Shown here: positions 18,055 to 27,662 of the stretch, piece after piece
Layout of the letters: every line of letters begins with the position of its first letter
How positions within the stretch are numbered: the first letter of the stretch is position 1
Assembly: GCA_046330415.1 (NCBI GenBank)
Contig: JAXLSW010000018.1
Location: 67,223-131,222 of the forward strand
Direction of reading: 5' to 3'
Source: RHKX01 sp046330415
GTDB lineage: Bacteria; Actinomycetota; Thermoleophilia; Solirubrobacterales; 70-9
Length of the DNA: 64,000 nucleotides
Notes under the pieces: model-generated
Seen by the model: only the letters and a program-made list of their open reading frames with translations
What the model was told of the DNA's origin: nothing
The model's database searches: none
Translations under genes and position numbers: made by a program

Positions 18055-19113
18055 CTATCCGGTCGAGACGCCGGTGAGCTGCAGCGAAGCGGGCAAGGAG
18101 CCCGCCTGCAGCGTCGCGGCGAGCTGCTGCGCCTCGGTGGCCGTGAGGCCTCCCGAGATCTGCGCTCCGGTGCTGCCGTCGATGCCGTCGGGGTTCTCGT
18201 TCGGGTCGATGATCGGGCGCGAGACGATCTCGTCGTCGACGACGACCGCGAGCGAGTACGGCTCCCCGCCCCCGGATTCGAGGCCCCGCTGGGCGATGTC
18301 GCGGGTCACCGCCTGGAACGCGGCGGCGCCCTCGTCGGTGAAGCCGAAGCTGACGTTCGGGGCGTTCGTCGCCTGATCGATGCCCTGCACGGGGTCGGTA
18401 ATGTCAGCGCCGCTCAACGCTGGATCGTCCCTGAGGACGAAGTACCTGGTTTCGGACCCGTCGGTGCTGTCGGAGACGACGATGGTTCCGATCGGAACAT
18501 CCAGGAGCTTCTGGCCGGACGAGGGGGAGTCGACCGCGGCCAGCGCCAGCGCCCCGACCTTGCTCGAGGTCGGCCCGGCCAGGCGCTTGCCGTCCTCATC
18601 GAAGAGGTAGTAGGACGGCGACGGCGAGGAGCAATCGTCGCAACCGGAGGGCGGCTGCCGGGAGGCGACCTCCACGGCGTCGAGCTGGCGGTCGGTCGAC
18701 TGCTCCTCGAGATCGCCGGGCGTCACCTCGCCCAGCTTCAGCCCGGCCGTGAGCGGGACGACGCTCGGCTCGAAATCGTAGAAGTAGATGCTGCCCTGGC
18801 TGATCAGCCCGGCGGCGAAGTCACGGGCGTCGTCGCGCGCGAGGGTCACGTCGATGCTGTCGTCGCTCGGGTTGGACACTTGGCCCTCCAGACCACGAGC
18901 TTCGAGGCGATCGCAGATGACGTCGGCGGTTTCGGCGACGCCGCCGTCGCTCGAATAAGCGACCTGGTAGGTCATCGTCACGCTCGGGGAGGCAGGCGCC
19001 TCGCCGCAGCCGATGCTCGCCTCCTCCTCACTCGAGTCCCCCGAACCCCCGCACGCGGACAGGGCAACGCTCACCATCAGCCCCAAGCAGATCGAGCGAG
19101 AGCCTCCCAGCAT
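18055..19113 (-). CDS. Lipoprotein resembling the SecD P1 head domain
   Basis: 352 residues. A signal peptide ends in a lipobox (LMVSVALSACGGSG). The mature part looks like the periplasmic P1 region of SecD. VICDRLEARGLEGQVSN resembles the SecD segment after its first helix, and near the C-terminus AVVVDDEIVSRPII, AQISGGLTATEAQQLAATLQAGSLPASL matches the SecD segment just before the membrane domain. No membrane channel helices follow, so it cannot act as a complete SecD. It may bind secreted proteins or act in the envelope. It follows the kdp locus by 63 bases. A CATCCT box 9 bases before the ATG suggests its own leaderless promoter. Confidence 0.7.
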   Translation of the reverse strand: MLGGSRSICLGLMVSVALSACGGSGDSSEEEASIGCGEAPASPSVTMTYQVAYSSDGGVAETADVICDRLEARGLEGQVSNPSDDSIDVTLARDDARDFAAGLISQGSIYFYDFEPSVVPLTAGLKLGEVTPGDLEEQSTDRQLDAVEVASRQPPSGCDDCSSPSPSYYLFDEDGKRLAGPTSSKVGALALAAVDSPSSGQKLLDVPIGTIVVSDSTDGSETRYFVLRDDPALSGADITDPVQGIDQATNAPNVSFGFTDEGAAAFQAVTRDIAQRGLESGGGEPYSLAVVVDDEIVSRPIIDPNENPDGIDGSTGAQISGGLTATEAQQLAATLQAGSLPASLQLTGVSTG

Positions 19114-19176
19114 CGCCCGCTCAGGATGTCACCGATGGCATTCCCTGTCCAGAGAAGAGGGCGCGTGTCCGGCGCG

Positions 19177-20313
19177 CTACTCACTTCGCGCGGGCGACTC
19201 GGGGTCGGCGACGATCCGGACGTCGGCTCCGGGGATGCGGCGCATGAGCCGTTCCGCCAGCGGCTCGCGCCAACGCCTCACGCCTGAGCGTCGCCGCGGG
19301 CACCCGACCATCACGTAGGTGACCCCGCGTTCAGAGGCCACCTCCGCGGCGACGGCGGCGACGTCATCGCCCTCCTCGACCAGCATCCGCGCCCGCAGAT
19401 CTTCGGCGAGGCGACGGAGGATGCCGAGCTGCTCCCGCTCGGAGGCGTCCGGCTTCGAACCGGGAGGCTGCACGTGAAGGACGTCCAGATCGGCACCGAT
19501 GCGGTGGGCAGAGCGAGCGGCCCGGCGGACGATCCGCTGCGAACGGGGCTCGAGCGTCACCAACGCCAGCACCCGCTCGGCCACGGACGGGGATCCGCCG
19601 GCGGGATGCTCTCCACCCTCCTCGCCTCGTCCCGGCGCGGTCGCCGCGCGGTGCGGCCGAGCCTTCGCCTCCACCTCCTCGGCGGTCTGTCTCAGGGCGA
19701 GCTCCCGCAGCACCGCCAGGTTCTCGATCCGGAAGAAGTTGTTGAGCGATGCGCTGACCCGCTCCTCCGGGTAGATCTTCCCGGCGCGCAGGCGCTCGAT
19801 CAGCGCCTCGGGGGTGAGATCGATCAGGACGACCTCGTCGGCGTCGGTGAGCACCTTGTCGGGGAACGTCTCGCGGACGCGAACCCCGGTCAGGTCGGCG
19901 ACCCGGTCGTTGAGGCTCTCCAGGTGCTGGACGTTGACGGTGGAGAAGACGTCGATCCCGGCCTCGAGGACATCGTCGATGTCCTCGAAACGCTTCGCGT
20001 GCTCGAGGCCTGGCGCGTTGCTGTGGGCGAGCTCGTCGATCAGGGCGAGGTCGGGTGCCCGCTCGAAGATCGCCGGGAGGTCCATCTCCTCGAGCGTCGT
20101 CTCGCGGTAGGGGACCCGGCGGCGGGCCAGCTCCTCCAGCCCCTCCGCCTGCGCGATCGTGTCGACCCGCCCGTGGGGCTCCAGGTAGGCGATCAGGACG
20201 TCGCGGCCCCGGCGCTGCTCCTCACCGCCCTCGGCGAGCATCCGGTACGTCTTGCCGACGCCCGCGGCCATCCCGAGAAAGACCTTGTGGCGTCCGCGAC
20301 CGCTCCGTGCCAT
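19177..20313 (-). CDS. Stand-alone KdpD N-terminal sensor with USP domain
   Basis: 378 residues. Residues 1-215 are the KdpD input domain with Walker A GMAAGVGKTYRML, LIDELAHSNAPG and FSTVNVQHLESLND. Residues about 240-370 form a Usp-like domain ending VMVGCPRRRSG. It stops before the four membrane helices and kinase core found in full KdpD (about 900 residues). The kinase part is encoded separately at 25791-27191. It is the last kdp gene, 53 bases after kdpB. Such truncated KdpD proteins exist elsewhere. Here it probably modulates the separate kinase. Confidence 0.85.
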   Translation of the reverse strand: MARSGRGRHKVFLGMAAGVGKTYRMLAEGGEEQRRGRDVLIAYLEPHGRVDTIAQAEGLEELARRRVPYRETTLEEMDLPAIFERAPDLALIDELAHSNAPGLEHAKRFEDIDDVLEAGIDVFSTVNVQHLESLNDRVADLTGVRVRETFPDKVLTDADEVVLIDLTPEALIERLRAGKIYPEERVSASLNNFFRIENLAVLRELALRQTAEEVEAKARPHRAATAPGRGEEGGEHPAGGSPSVAERVLALVTLEPRSQRIVRRAARSAHRIGADLDVLHVQPPGSKPDASEREQLGILRRLAEDLRARMLVEEGDDVAAVAAEVASERGVTYVMVGCPRRRSGVRRWREPLAERLMRRIPGADVRIVADPESPARSE

Positions 20314-20366
20314 CGCGGTGAGTGTGGCAGCGCCCAGGGCGGCGGGTCGAAGCGGTCCGGGACGAC

Positions 20367-22417
20367 CTAGGCGCCGAGCACGTTGTGAACGAGCAGGTCG
20401 ATCAGCTTGATCCCGAGGAAGGGGGCGATCAGGCCGCCGAGCCCGTAGACGAGCATGTTGCGCCGCAGCATCGCGCTGGCGCCGACCGCCCGGTAGCGGA
20501 CCCCGCGAAGCGCCAACGGCACCAGGGCGGGGATGACCAGCGCGTTGAAGATGATCGCGGAGACGATCGCCGACTCGGGGGACCCGAGCGCCATGACGTT
20601 GAGCGCATCGAGCGGGCCGCTCGATGCGCCGGCGGCGACGTAGGTGGCCGCGAAGATCGCCGGCAGGATCGCGAAGTACTTGGCGACGTCGTTGGCCACC
20701 GAGAAGGTCGTCGCGCGCCGCGCGTGATCAGCAGCCCATGCTTGCCGATCTCCACGACCTCGATGAGCTTCGTCGGGTTCGAGTCGAGGTCGACCATGTT
20801 TCCCGCCTCGCGCGCCGCCTGGGTGCCGGTGTTCATGGCGACGCCGACATCCGCCTGCGCGAGCGCCGGCGCGTCGTTGGTGCCGTCGCCGGTCATCGCC
20901 ACGAGCTGCCCGCCCTCCTGGTACTCGCGGATCAGCTCGAGCTTGCGCTCAGGGGTCGCCTCGGCGAGGAAGTCGTCAACGCCGGACTCGGAGGCGATCT
21001 TCGCGGCCGTGAGCGGGTTGTCGCCGGTCACCATCACCGTCCTGATCCCCATCGCGCGAAGCTGATCGAAGCGGACCTTCATCCCGTCCTTGATCACGTC
21101 CTTGAGGTGGACGACCCCGAGCATCTCGCCGTCGCGGGCGACCGCGAGCGGCGTCCCACCGTCGCGGGCGATCACCTCGAGCGCGGATGCGAGCTCGGGC
21201 GGCTCCTGACCGCCGGCGGAGACGACCAACCGCTGGATCGCGTCGCCGGCCCCCTTGCGGATGCTGACCCCGTCGACGTCGACCCCGCTCATCCGGGTCT
21301 CGGCCGTGAACGGCACGAACTCGGCGCCGCTCAAGTCGCGCTCGCGAATGCCGTACTGCTTGGCGAGCACGACGATGGAGCGACCCTCGGGCGTTTCGTC
21401 GGCGAGCGAGGCCCACTGGGCAGCCTCCGCGAGCTCCACCTCGCTCACCCCCGGCATCGGCACGAACTCCGTCGCCTGGCGGTTGCCGAGCGTGATCGTC
21501 CCGGTCTTGTCGAGGAGAAGGACGTCGACATCCCCGGAGGCCTCGACGGCGCGCCCGGAGAGCGCGAGGACGTTGCGGCGTACGAGTCGGTCCATCCCGG
21601 CGATCCCGATGGCCGACAGGAGCGCCCCGATCGTCGTCGGGATCAGCGCGACGAGAAGCGCGATCAGCGTCACCATCGAGACGTCGGTGCCGGCGAATTC
21701 CGCCATGGGTTTCAGCGCCACGACCACGACCAGGAAGACGAGCGTCAGCCCCGCGAGCAGGATGCCGAGGGCGATCTCGTTCGGCGTTTTGCGACGGCTC
21801 GCCCCCTCGACGAGGGCGATCATCCGGTCGAGGAAGCTCTGCCCCGGCTCCTGGGTGATCTCAACGACGATCCTGTCGGAGAGCACGCGCGTGCCGCCGG
21901 TGACCGCCGATCGGTCGCCGCCGGCCTCGCGGATCACCGGGGCCGACTCGCCGGTCACCGCCGACTCGTCGACCGAGGCGATGCCCTCGATGATCGTTCC
22001 GTCGCCGGGGATCAGCTCCCCCGCCTCGACGATCACGACGTCCCCGCGACCGAGCTCCGTCGCCGCCACCTCGCGACCGTCGCGCAGGCGGGCGGTCGTG
22101 TCGGTCCGCATCGACCGCAGCGCCGCCGCCTGGGCCTTGCCGCGGCCCTCCGCCAGTGCTTCCGCCAGGTTGCCGAAGACCACGGTCAGCCACAGCCACA
22201 GGGCGACGACCCCCGAGAACCAGGTCGGCTCTTCGCCGCCGCCGAGCGGGGCACCCCCGAGAACCTGGATCAGGAACCCGACGGTCGTGAAGAGCGCGCC
22301 GACCTCGACCACGAACATGACCGGGTTGCGAACCATCGCCCGCGGGTCGAGCTTGCGGACGCTGCCGACCAGCGCGGGTCGCAGGTTGTCGGCGTTCAGC
22401 ATCGAGCTGCCGCTCAT
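20367..22417 (-). CDS. kdpB: Potassium-transporting P-type ATPase subunit B, one-base frameshift
   Basis: The phosphorylated aspartate lies in DKTGTITLGNR, with TGES and MTGDGTNDAPALAQADVGVAMN as in other KdpB. The main frame runs to about 20710 (VEIGKHGLLITRGA). The last ~100 residues (ANDVAKYFAILPAIFAATY...) are in another frame. Adding one base after TRGA joins them. The locus is one base short of a multiple of three. The protein (about 683 residues when repaired) hydrolyses ATP to power K+ uptake by KdpA. Its start overlaps the kdpC stop (ATGA). Confidence 0.92.
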
Positions 22418-23070
22418 CGGGGCCCTCCTTCTTCGTCGCTCGCGTCGTCGAGCGCGATGTTCAGCTCCAGCACGTTCACCCCGGGCTCGCCGAGGAAACC
22501 GAGGCCGCGGCCGTCGGTGCTCTCGTCGATCAGCTTCTCGACCCCCTCGAGCGGGATCCCCCTCACCGCGGCGATCCTGTGTGCCTGGATGCGGGCGTTG
22601 GCCTGCGAGATGTGCGGGTCGACGCCCGAGGCCGAGGTGGTGACGGCGTCGACGGGGATGTCATCACGCTCGAGGCCGGGAACGTAGGGGCGCTCCGTCC
22701 GCAGATACTCGGTCAGCTGGTCCTTCATGAACTTCGCCAGGTCGGCGTTGTTGGGACCGAGGTTGTTGAAGTAGGTGACGTCGCCGCTGTAGCCGGTCGC
22801 CGAAGGCCTGCTCTGGAAGTACCTGCGGTCGGGGACCCGCACGAAATCGGGTCCCTTCTTCGCCGGATTCGGGATCCGCTTCGTGAAGTCCTGCCCGATC
22901 AGCTTCGAGCCCACGAGCGTCCCGTCGCGCTCGATCCGGCTGCCATCGGCGCTGCCGGGGAACAGCACCTGCGAGATCCCGGTCATCCCCAGCGGGTAGG
23001 CGAGGCCGAGCAGCGCCGTGAATGCGACGACGGCGACGATCGATGCGCGCAGATCCCGGCCCACGTTCAT
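22414..23070 (-). CDS. kdpC: Potassium-transporting ATPase subunit C
   Basis: 218 residues. One N-terminal membrane helix (SIVAVVAFTALLGLAYPLGMTGI) is followed by an external domain with YFQSRPSA and TTSASGVDPHISQANARIQAHRIA, the KdpC signatures. KdpC supports the KdpA-KdpB complex. It lies between kdpA and kdpB rather than after kdpB, with ATGA-type overlaps on both sides. Confidence 0.93.
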   Translation of the reverse strand: MNVGRDLRASIVAVVAFTALLGLAYPLGMTGISQVLFPGSADGSRIERDGTLVGSKLIGQDFTKRIPNPAKKGPDFVRVPDRRYFQSRPSATGYSGDVTYFNNLGPNNADLAKFMKDQLTEYLRTERPYVPGLERDDIPVDAVTTSASGVDPHISQANARIQAHRIAAVRGIPLEGVEKLIDESTDGRGLGFLGEPGVNVLELNIALDDASDEEGGPR

Positions 23071-24826
23071 CAGAAGAGCTCCGTCGAGAGGCCCTGGACG
23101 ATCGGTCCGAGGAGCAGGGCGGGGAAGAAGGTGAGCGCGCCGACGATGACGATGACGCCGAGGAGCAGGACGACGAAGGTCGGGCTGTCGGTGCGGAACG
23201 TGCCCGGGCCGGCGGGAGCGATGCGCTTGCCGGAGAGGGAGCCCGCGATCGCGAGGACCGCGATCATCGACGGGAAGCGGCCGAGGAAGAGGGCCAGCCC
23301 GCCCATCAGGTCGGCGAAGGTGATCCCGTAGGAGCCTGCGTTGCCCGGGGCGTTGGGCTGGACGAACCCCGTGAAGCCGGCGAAGGCGCTGCCGTTGTTG
23401 TTGGTCTGGGAGACGTAGGCGTAGAGCGTCTCCGAGAACCCCTGCGGGCCCGGGTTGTAGATCGAAGGCGCCCCGTACTTCGTCGAGACGGCGAGCGCCG
23501 TGAACGTGAGCACGACCAGCGGCATCACGAGCACGCCGATCATCACCAGCTTGATCTCCCTCGCCTCGATCTTCTTGCCGAGGTACTCAGGGGTCCGGCC
23601 GACCATCAGCCCGGCGATGAAGACGGTCAGAAGAACGAAGAGCAGCATCCCGTAGAGGCCGGAACCGACGCCGCCGAAGATCACCTCCCCGGTCATCATG
23701 TTCGCGAGCGGCACGAGGCCGCCGATCCCGGTCAGCGCGCCGTGGGCGGAGTTGACGGAGCCGTTGGAGGCCGCCGAGGTGGCCGCCACCCACTCCGAGC
23801 TCGCGGCGATGCCGTTGCGCTGCTCCTTGCCCTCGAGGTTGCCGCCAGTGGAGCCGTCCGACGCCGCGACCTCCACCCCGGCCGCCTCCTGGGCGGGCGA
23901 GCCGTTCTGCTCGGCGACGGTAGTCGCCACGATCCCGCGACCAGCAGCACCGCCATCGCCGCGTACAGGGCCCAGCCCTGGCGGCGGCTGCGGACCATGC
24001 GGCCGAAGGTGAACACGAGGCCGGCCGGGATCAGCAGGATGAAGAGCACCTCGACGAAGTTCGTGAAGGCGGTCGGGTTCTCGAACGGGTAGGCGGAGTT
24101 GACGTTGAAGAAGCCGCCGCCGTTGGTCCCGAGCTGCTTGATCGCCTCCTGGGATGCGACGGGGCCGAGCGCGAGCGCCTGTGTGCCGCCACCCAGCGGC
24201 GAGGCGTCGATGGTGCCGCTCAGGGTCTGGATGACTCCCTGCGAGACGAGGATCAGAGTGCCGAGGATCGCCAGCGGCAGCAGCACGTAGAGCACGCTCC
24301 GGATCAGGTCCCGCCAGAAGTTCCCCAGCGAACTGCCGCCTCGACCGCGGATGCCGCGGATCACGGCGACGAGCACGGCCATCCCGACGCCGGCGGAGAG
24401 GAAGTTCTGGACCGCCAGCCCGGCCATCTGCGAGAGGTACGACATAGTCGTCTCGCCGCCGTAGAACTGCCAGTTCGTGTTCGTGACGAACGAGGTCGTC
24501 GTGTTGAAGGTGACGTCCCAGGACGCCGCGCGGAAGCCCTCGGGGTTGAAGGGCAGCGGCCCCTGCGAGCGCAGGAGCGCGTAGAGCGCCATCCAGGAGA
24601 CGAAGCTGAAGATCACGACCGTGCGGGCGTACGACTTCCAGTCCTGCTCGACTTCGGCCGAGCCGCCGAGGACCCGGTAGAGGAGCCGCTCGAGCGGGCC
24701 GAAGACGCGGTCGAGCACGAGCCGCTCGCCCTCGTAGACCCGAGCCATGTAGGAGCCGAGCGGGACGGCGAGGGCGGTCAGGACGCCGAGGTAGAAGGCG
24801 ATCTGGAGGACCGCGTTGGCCGACAT
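23070..24826 (-). CDS. kdpA: Potassium-transporting ATPase channel subunit A, one-base frameshift
   Basis: A ten-helix-type K+ selectivity subunit. It has filter-like repeats NTTTSFVTNTNWQFYGGE, LGTNGGGFFNVNSAYPFENP, ASSEWVAATSAASNG and FADLMGGLALFLGRFP. The frame breaks near 23930 at CGGGATCG. One extra G there gives VAGIVATTVAEQNG and a continuous protein of about 585 residues. The ATG abuts the kdpF stop codon. Confidence 0.92.
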
Positions 24827-24916
24827 CTAGAGCTCCTCCCCACGGAACAACGCGTAGAGCAGGTAGAGGGAGAGAGCGGCCGCGACGATCAGCCCGATGA
24901 GCTCGGCGGCCCTCAC
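24827..24916 (-). CDS. kdpF: KdpF small membrane subunit
   Basis: 29 residues from a GTG at 24916: VRAAELIGLIVAAALSLYLL then YALFRGEEL. Single hydrophobic helix with the YLLYALFRGE-type C-terminus of KdpF. Its TAG stop is immediately followed by the kdpA ATG, and the GGGGAGG inside its 3' end serves as the kdpA ribosome-binding site. KdpF stabilises the KdpABC complex. Confidence 0.85.
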   Translation of the reverse strand: MRAAELIGLIVAAALSLYLLYALFRGEEL

Positions 24917-24993
24917 AGCCGGTCGAGCCCCTGGATGAGAAGCAGCATCAGGCCGAAGAAGGCGGCTGCGATTGCGATCGAGATCAGGTCCAC
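24913..24993 (-). CDS. Predicted 26-residue membrane micropeptide upstream of kdpF
   Basis: From GTG at 24993 the frame reads VDLISIAIAAAFFGLMLLLI then QGLDRL, one hydrophobic helix and a short polar end. Its TGA overlaps the kdpF GTG (GTGA), the pattern of translationally coupled genes. It resembles KdpF in size and character but not in sequence. A GGAG lies about 14 bases upstream, which is far. It may be an extra Kdp subunit or a leader peptide. I know of no name for it. Confidence 0.55.
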   Translation of the reverse strand: MDLISIAIAAAFFGLMLLLIQGLDRL

Positions 24994-25093
24994 GAGATCA
25001 GCGTCGCGCTCCTCGCGTCAAGCTGATCTCAAGATCCGGTCCTTGGCTGTGAAGAAGCCGTGTAGGTGCTCGGGGCGCCCGGCTGGCCGCGGG

Positions 25094-25783
25094 TCAGTCG
25101 GCGTCGGCGAAGCGGTAACCGACGCCGGGATCGGTCCGGATCAGGCGCGGACCCTCGCCCGGCGGATCGATCTTGCGGCGCAGGTTGGCGACGTGAACCC
25201 GCAATGTCTGGGTGTCGTCCTGGTAGCCGACACCCCACACCTCCCGCAGGAGCGCCCGGTGGGTGACGAGCTTGCCGCGGTCGCGAACCAGCACCCGCAG
25301 CAGGTCGAGCTCGGTCGGGGTCAGATGGATGTCGACGCCATCGCGGCGGACCCGGCGCGCCGCGAGGTCCACCTCGAGGTCACCGAACGCGAGCACCGGC
25401 TCGGACTCCGCGCTCGCCGAGCGCCGCATCACCGCTCGCAGGCGCGCCACCAGCTCACCGGGCGAGAACGGCTTGGTCACGTAGTCGTCGGCGCCCGCTT
25501 CGAGGGCTCGGATCTTCTCCCGCTCCTCCCCCACGGCGGAGAGGACGAGCACGGGCATCTGCGACCACTCGCGGATCGACCCGCACACCTCGACCCCGTC
25601 TCCGTCAGGCAGCACGAGGTCGATGATCGCCGCATCGACGCGCTGCACGGCGGCGGCGTCCAGCGCCTCCTTCGCCGTGGTCGCGGGCACGACGTCGAAT
25701 CCGGCGTCGCCGAGGATCACCCGGAGGGCACGCAGGATCTGCGACTCGTCGTCGCAGATCAGGACACGGTCGCGCGCGACCAT
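25094..25783 (-). CDS. kdpE: Response regulator of the Kdp locus (OmpR type)
   Basis: 229 residues from the ATG at 25783. The receiver domain has VLICDDE, the phospho-acceptor aspartate in AAIIDLVLPDGDG and the lysine in DDYVTKPFSPGEL. The winged-helix output domain has LTPTELDLLRVLVRDRGKLVTH and VHVANLRRKID. It follows the sensor kinase gene by 7 bases and precedes the kdp structural genes, which it probably activates at low potassium or high osmolarity. Confidence 0.92.
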   Translation of the reverse strand: MVARDRVLICDDESQILRALRVILGDAGFDVVPATTAKEALDAAAVQRVDAAIIDLVLPDGDGVEVCGSIREWSQMPVLVLSAVGEEREKIRALEAGADDYVTKPFSPGELVARLRAVMRRSASAESEPVLAFGDLEVDLAARRVRRDGVDIHLTPTELDLLRVLVRDRGKLVTHRALLREVWGVGYQDDTQTLRVHVANLRRKIDPPGEGPRLIRTDPGVGYRFADAD

Positions 25784-25790
25784 CAGCGGA

Positions 25791-27191
25791 TCACGGCTCG
25801 ACCGCGGCGCCCTGCGGCTTCGCCGGCTCCGGGGTCGGCGCGAGTGGCAGCCTGAGGACGAACGTCGCTCCCTGCCCGGGGAGCGATTGCGCCCGCAGCG
25901 AGCCACCGTTGGCCTCGACGAAGCCTCGCGCGATCGCCAACCCGAGCCCGGTTCCGCCGCTCTCACCGGAGTGGAACGGTTCGAAGATCCGCTCCAGCTC
26001 CTCGCGGGCGATGCCCGAACCGTGGTCTGAGACGCGGAACGCGATGTCCTCGCCACTGCGCCTGACGGTGACCACGACCGGGTCGTCCCCCGCGTAGCGG
26101 GCGGAGTTCTCGAGGACGTTGGCCAGCGCGCGCTCGATCTGACCCGCATCGGCCTCGAACAGCGGCAGATCGCTCTCGAAGCGGACTTCCAGCCGAGCGG
26201 GCGGTACACCTGAGGAGGAGACCGCCTCCTCGACGAGCTCCTCGGCGGAGGTCCAGTCGGCTCGCGGCTCGAGCTGCCCCGACTGAACCCTGGAGAGGTC
26301 GAGCAGGTTGTCGACGAGCCGCGTCAGCCGCTCCGCCTCCGTCTCGACGACGCTCGCGAGCTCGGCTCGGTCAGCGTCGTCGATCGAACCCGAGGAGAGA
26401 CCCGCGGCGGCGGTCCTGATCGCCGTCAGCGGCGAGCGCAGGTCGTGTGAGACCGACCGCAGCAGCGCCGTCTTGACGACGTTGCTGCGTCGCAGCGCAC
26501 GCGTCTCGATCACCTGCGCCTCGAGCCCTTCGCGCTTTCGCGCGGCCGTCAGCAGCGTCTCGAGGCTCGGGATGACGCGCTCGCTCAAGGCGGTCACCTC
26601 AGCCTCCGGGGCGTCGCGTGGAACCGACACGGTCCCGGCGCGAACGCCATCGACGACGATCGGCAGCGCCCGGCGGCGCTGATCGCCGTCGGTCCATCCC
26701 CGCTCGACCTCGACCCACGGGAGATCGAACGCCTGAGCGATCCGCTGGCCGACGACCTTGAGCGACTCGTCCAGCTCGGTGCCGCCGAGGAGCACTCTTG
26801 CCATCTCGGCGCTGAGGTCGGCTTCGCTGGTGCGCAGATCGGCCTCCTCCCGCCGCGACCGCGCGGCTCCGGCGAGGGTCGAGACGACGGCCGCCACGAC
26901 CAGGAAGACGATCAGCGCGACCCAGTTCTGCTCGTCCCCGATGGTGAAGCGGCCGGTCGGCGGGATGTGGAAGAAGTTGAACGACAACGCGCTGACGAAC
27001 GCCGTCCCGACCCCGAGCGCGAAGCCCCAGTAGGTCGAGGCGAGCAGTACCGGGAGCAGGTAGAGGACGCCGGCGGCGCTGACCGGCATCACCTCGCGGA
27101 GGGCGTAGATCAAACCGGTGGTCACCGCGACGGCGCCGACCGACAGGACGACGCCGAGCCCGAGCGAATCTCTGCCGCGAGCGCTGCTCAC
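25791..27191 (-). CDS. KdpD C-terminal half: DUF4118 membrane domain plus histidine kinase
   Basis: 466 residues. Residues 10-105 form four helices including FALGVGTAFVSALSFNFFHIPP, the DUF4118 hallmark of KdpD. A GAF-like linker follows. The kinase has the H-box SVSHDLRSPLTAIR, N-box NVLENSARYAG, DHGSGIA and GTGLGLAIARGFVEANGG. It lacks the KdpD input domain, which is encoded about 6 kb away at 19177-20313. CAATAT lies 7 bases before the GTG start, so the operon mRNA may be leaderless. It is divergent from a small hypothetical gene. Confidence 0.9.
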   Translation of the reverse strand: MSSARGRDSLGLGVVLSVGAVAVTTGLIYALREVMPVSAAGVLYLLPVLLASTYWGFALGVGTAFVSALSFNFFHIPPTGRFTIGDEQNWVALIVFLVVAAVVSTLAGAARSRREEADLRTSEADLSAEMARVLLGGTELDESLKVVGQRIAQAFDLPWVEVERGWTDGDQRRRALPIVVDGVRAGTVSVPRDAPEAEVTALSERVIPSLETLLTAARKREGLEAQVIETRALRRSNVVKTALLRSVSHDLRSPLTAIRTAAAGLSSGSIDDADRAELASVVETEAERLTRLVDNLLDLSRVQSGQLEPRADWTSAEELVEEAVSSSGVPPARLEVRFESDLPLFEADAGQIERALANVLENSARYAGDDPVVVTVRRSGEDIAFRVSDHGSGIAREELERIFEPFHSGESGGTGLGLAIARGFVEANGGSLRAQSLPGQGATFVLRLPLAPTPEPAKPQGAAVEP

Positions 27192-27332
27192 GCGTTCGAT
27201 ATTGCCTCAGACGGAGGCTGGACGCCAGGCACCTCGCGACGCCACGTCGTACCAAAGCCATTTGACCCTCTATGAGCAGGCCATATGGCGTTGGTTCGAC
27301 GAAGTGTCGGCCAGGGGGCGGGTATCCGGGGC

Positions 27333-27338
27333 TAGGCT
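27333..27338 (+). promoter_or_regulatory. Putative -10 box (TAGGCT) of the next gene
   Basis: TAGGCT, 6 bases, then ATG. The identical TAGGCT-N6-ATG arrangement occurs at 58957-58971. Confidence 0.4.
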
Positions 27339-27344
27339 CCTCGC

Positions 27345-27605
27345 ATGTCCTGGCTTACCGACCTCGTCGACCGGATCGACGCGAAGCTGGATCGGCCCGC
27401 TGACCAGACCGCACTCACCGATCCGCGGAAGCGGCGGAGCATGCGGATGCTCGACCAGATGAAGGCGGAGGGGGAGCGCGCTGAGCGCGGCGAGCCTCGG
27501 AGCGGACCCGGCGCCGAGCGCCGCGGAGAGCCGGCGGACGAGCCACCGAAGGTACGCGGCGGAGCCGGTGAGAAGAACGCCCGCCAGCGCTGGCTACGCT
27601 GGTAG
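27345..27605 (+). CDS. Hypothetical 86-residue charged protein
   Basis: Starts MSWLTDLVDRIDAKLDRPAD, then becomes rich in R, E, G and P, likely disordered, and ends RQRWLRW. I recognise no family. It is supported by its start arrangement (TAGGCT box 6 bases before ATG), by use of typical codons, and by its place 58 bases before a gene in the same direction. It may be a DNA- or membrane-associated basic peptide, but nothing shows this. Confidence 0.5.
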   Translation: MSWLTDLVDRIDAKLDRPADQTALTDPRKRRSMRMLDQMKAEGERAERGEPRSGPGAERRGEPADEPPKVRGGAGEKNARQRWLRW

Positions 27606-27662
27606 CCGGGGGACGCTGCAAGCGCGATTTCAGGTCGCCGGACGCCGACCTACGATCGGCCG

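Noticed and set aside
20624..22687. 687-codon plus-strand ORF
   Set aside because: It is antisense to kdpB/kdpC, whose products are unmistakable. Its translation is low-complexity R/D/H/P sequence typical of shadow frames in high-GC DNA.
27240..27293. TTGACC...TATGGC promoter for the gene at 27345
   Set aside because: The 16-base-spaced pair would leave a long leader, while TAGGCT 6 bases before the ATG fits the pattern of neighbouring genes better. It remains possible but unsupported.
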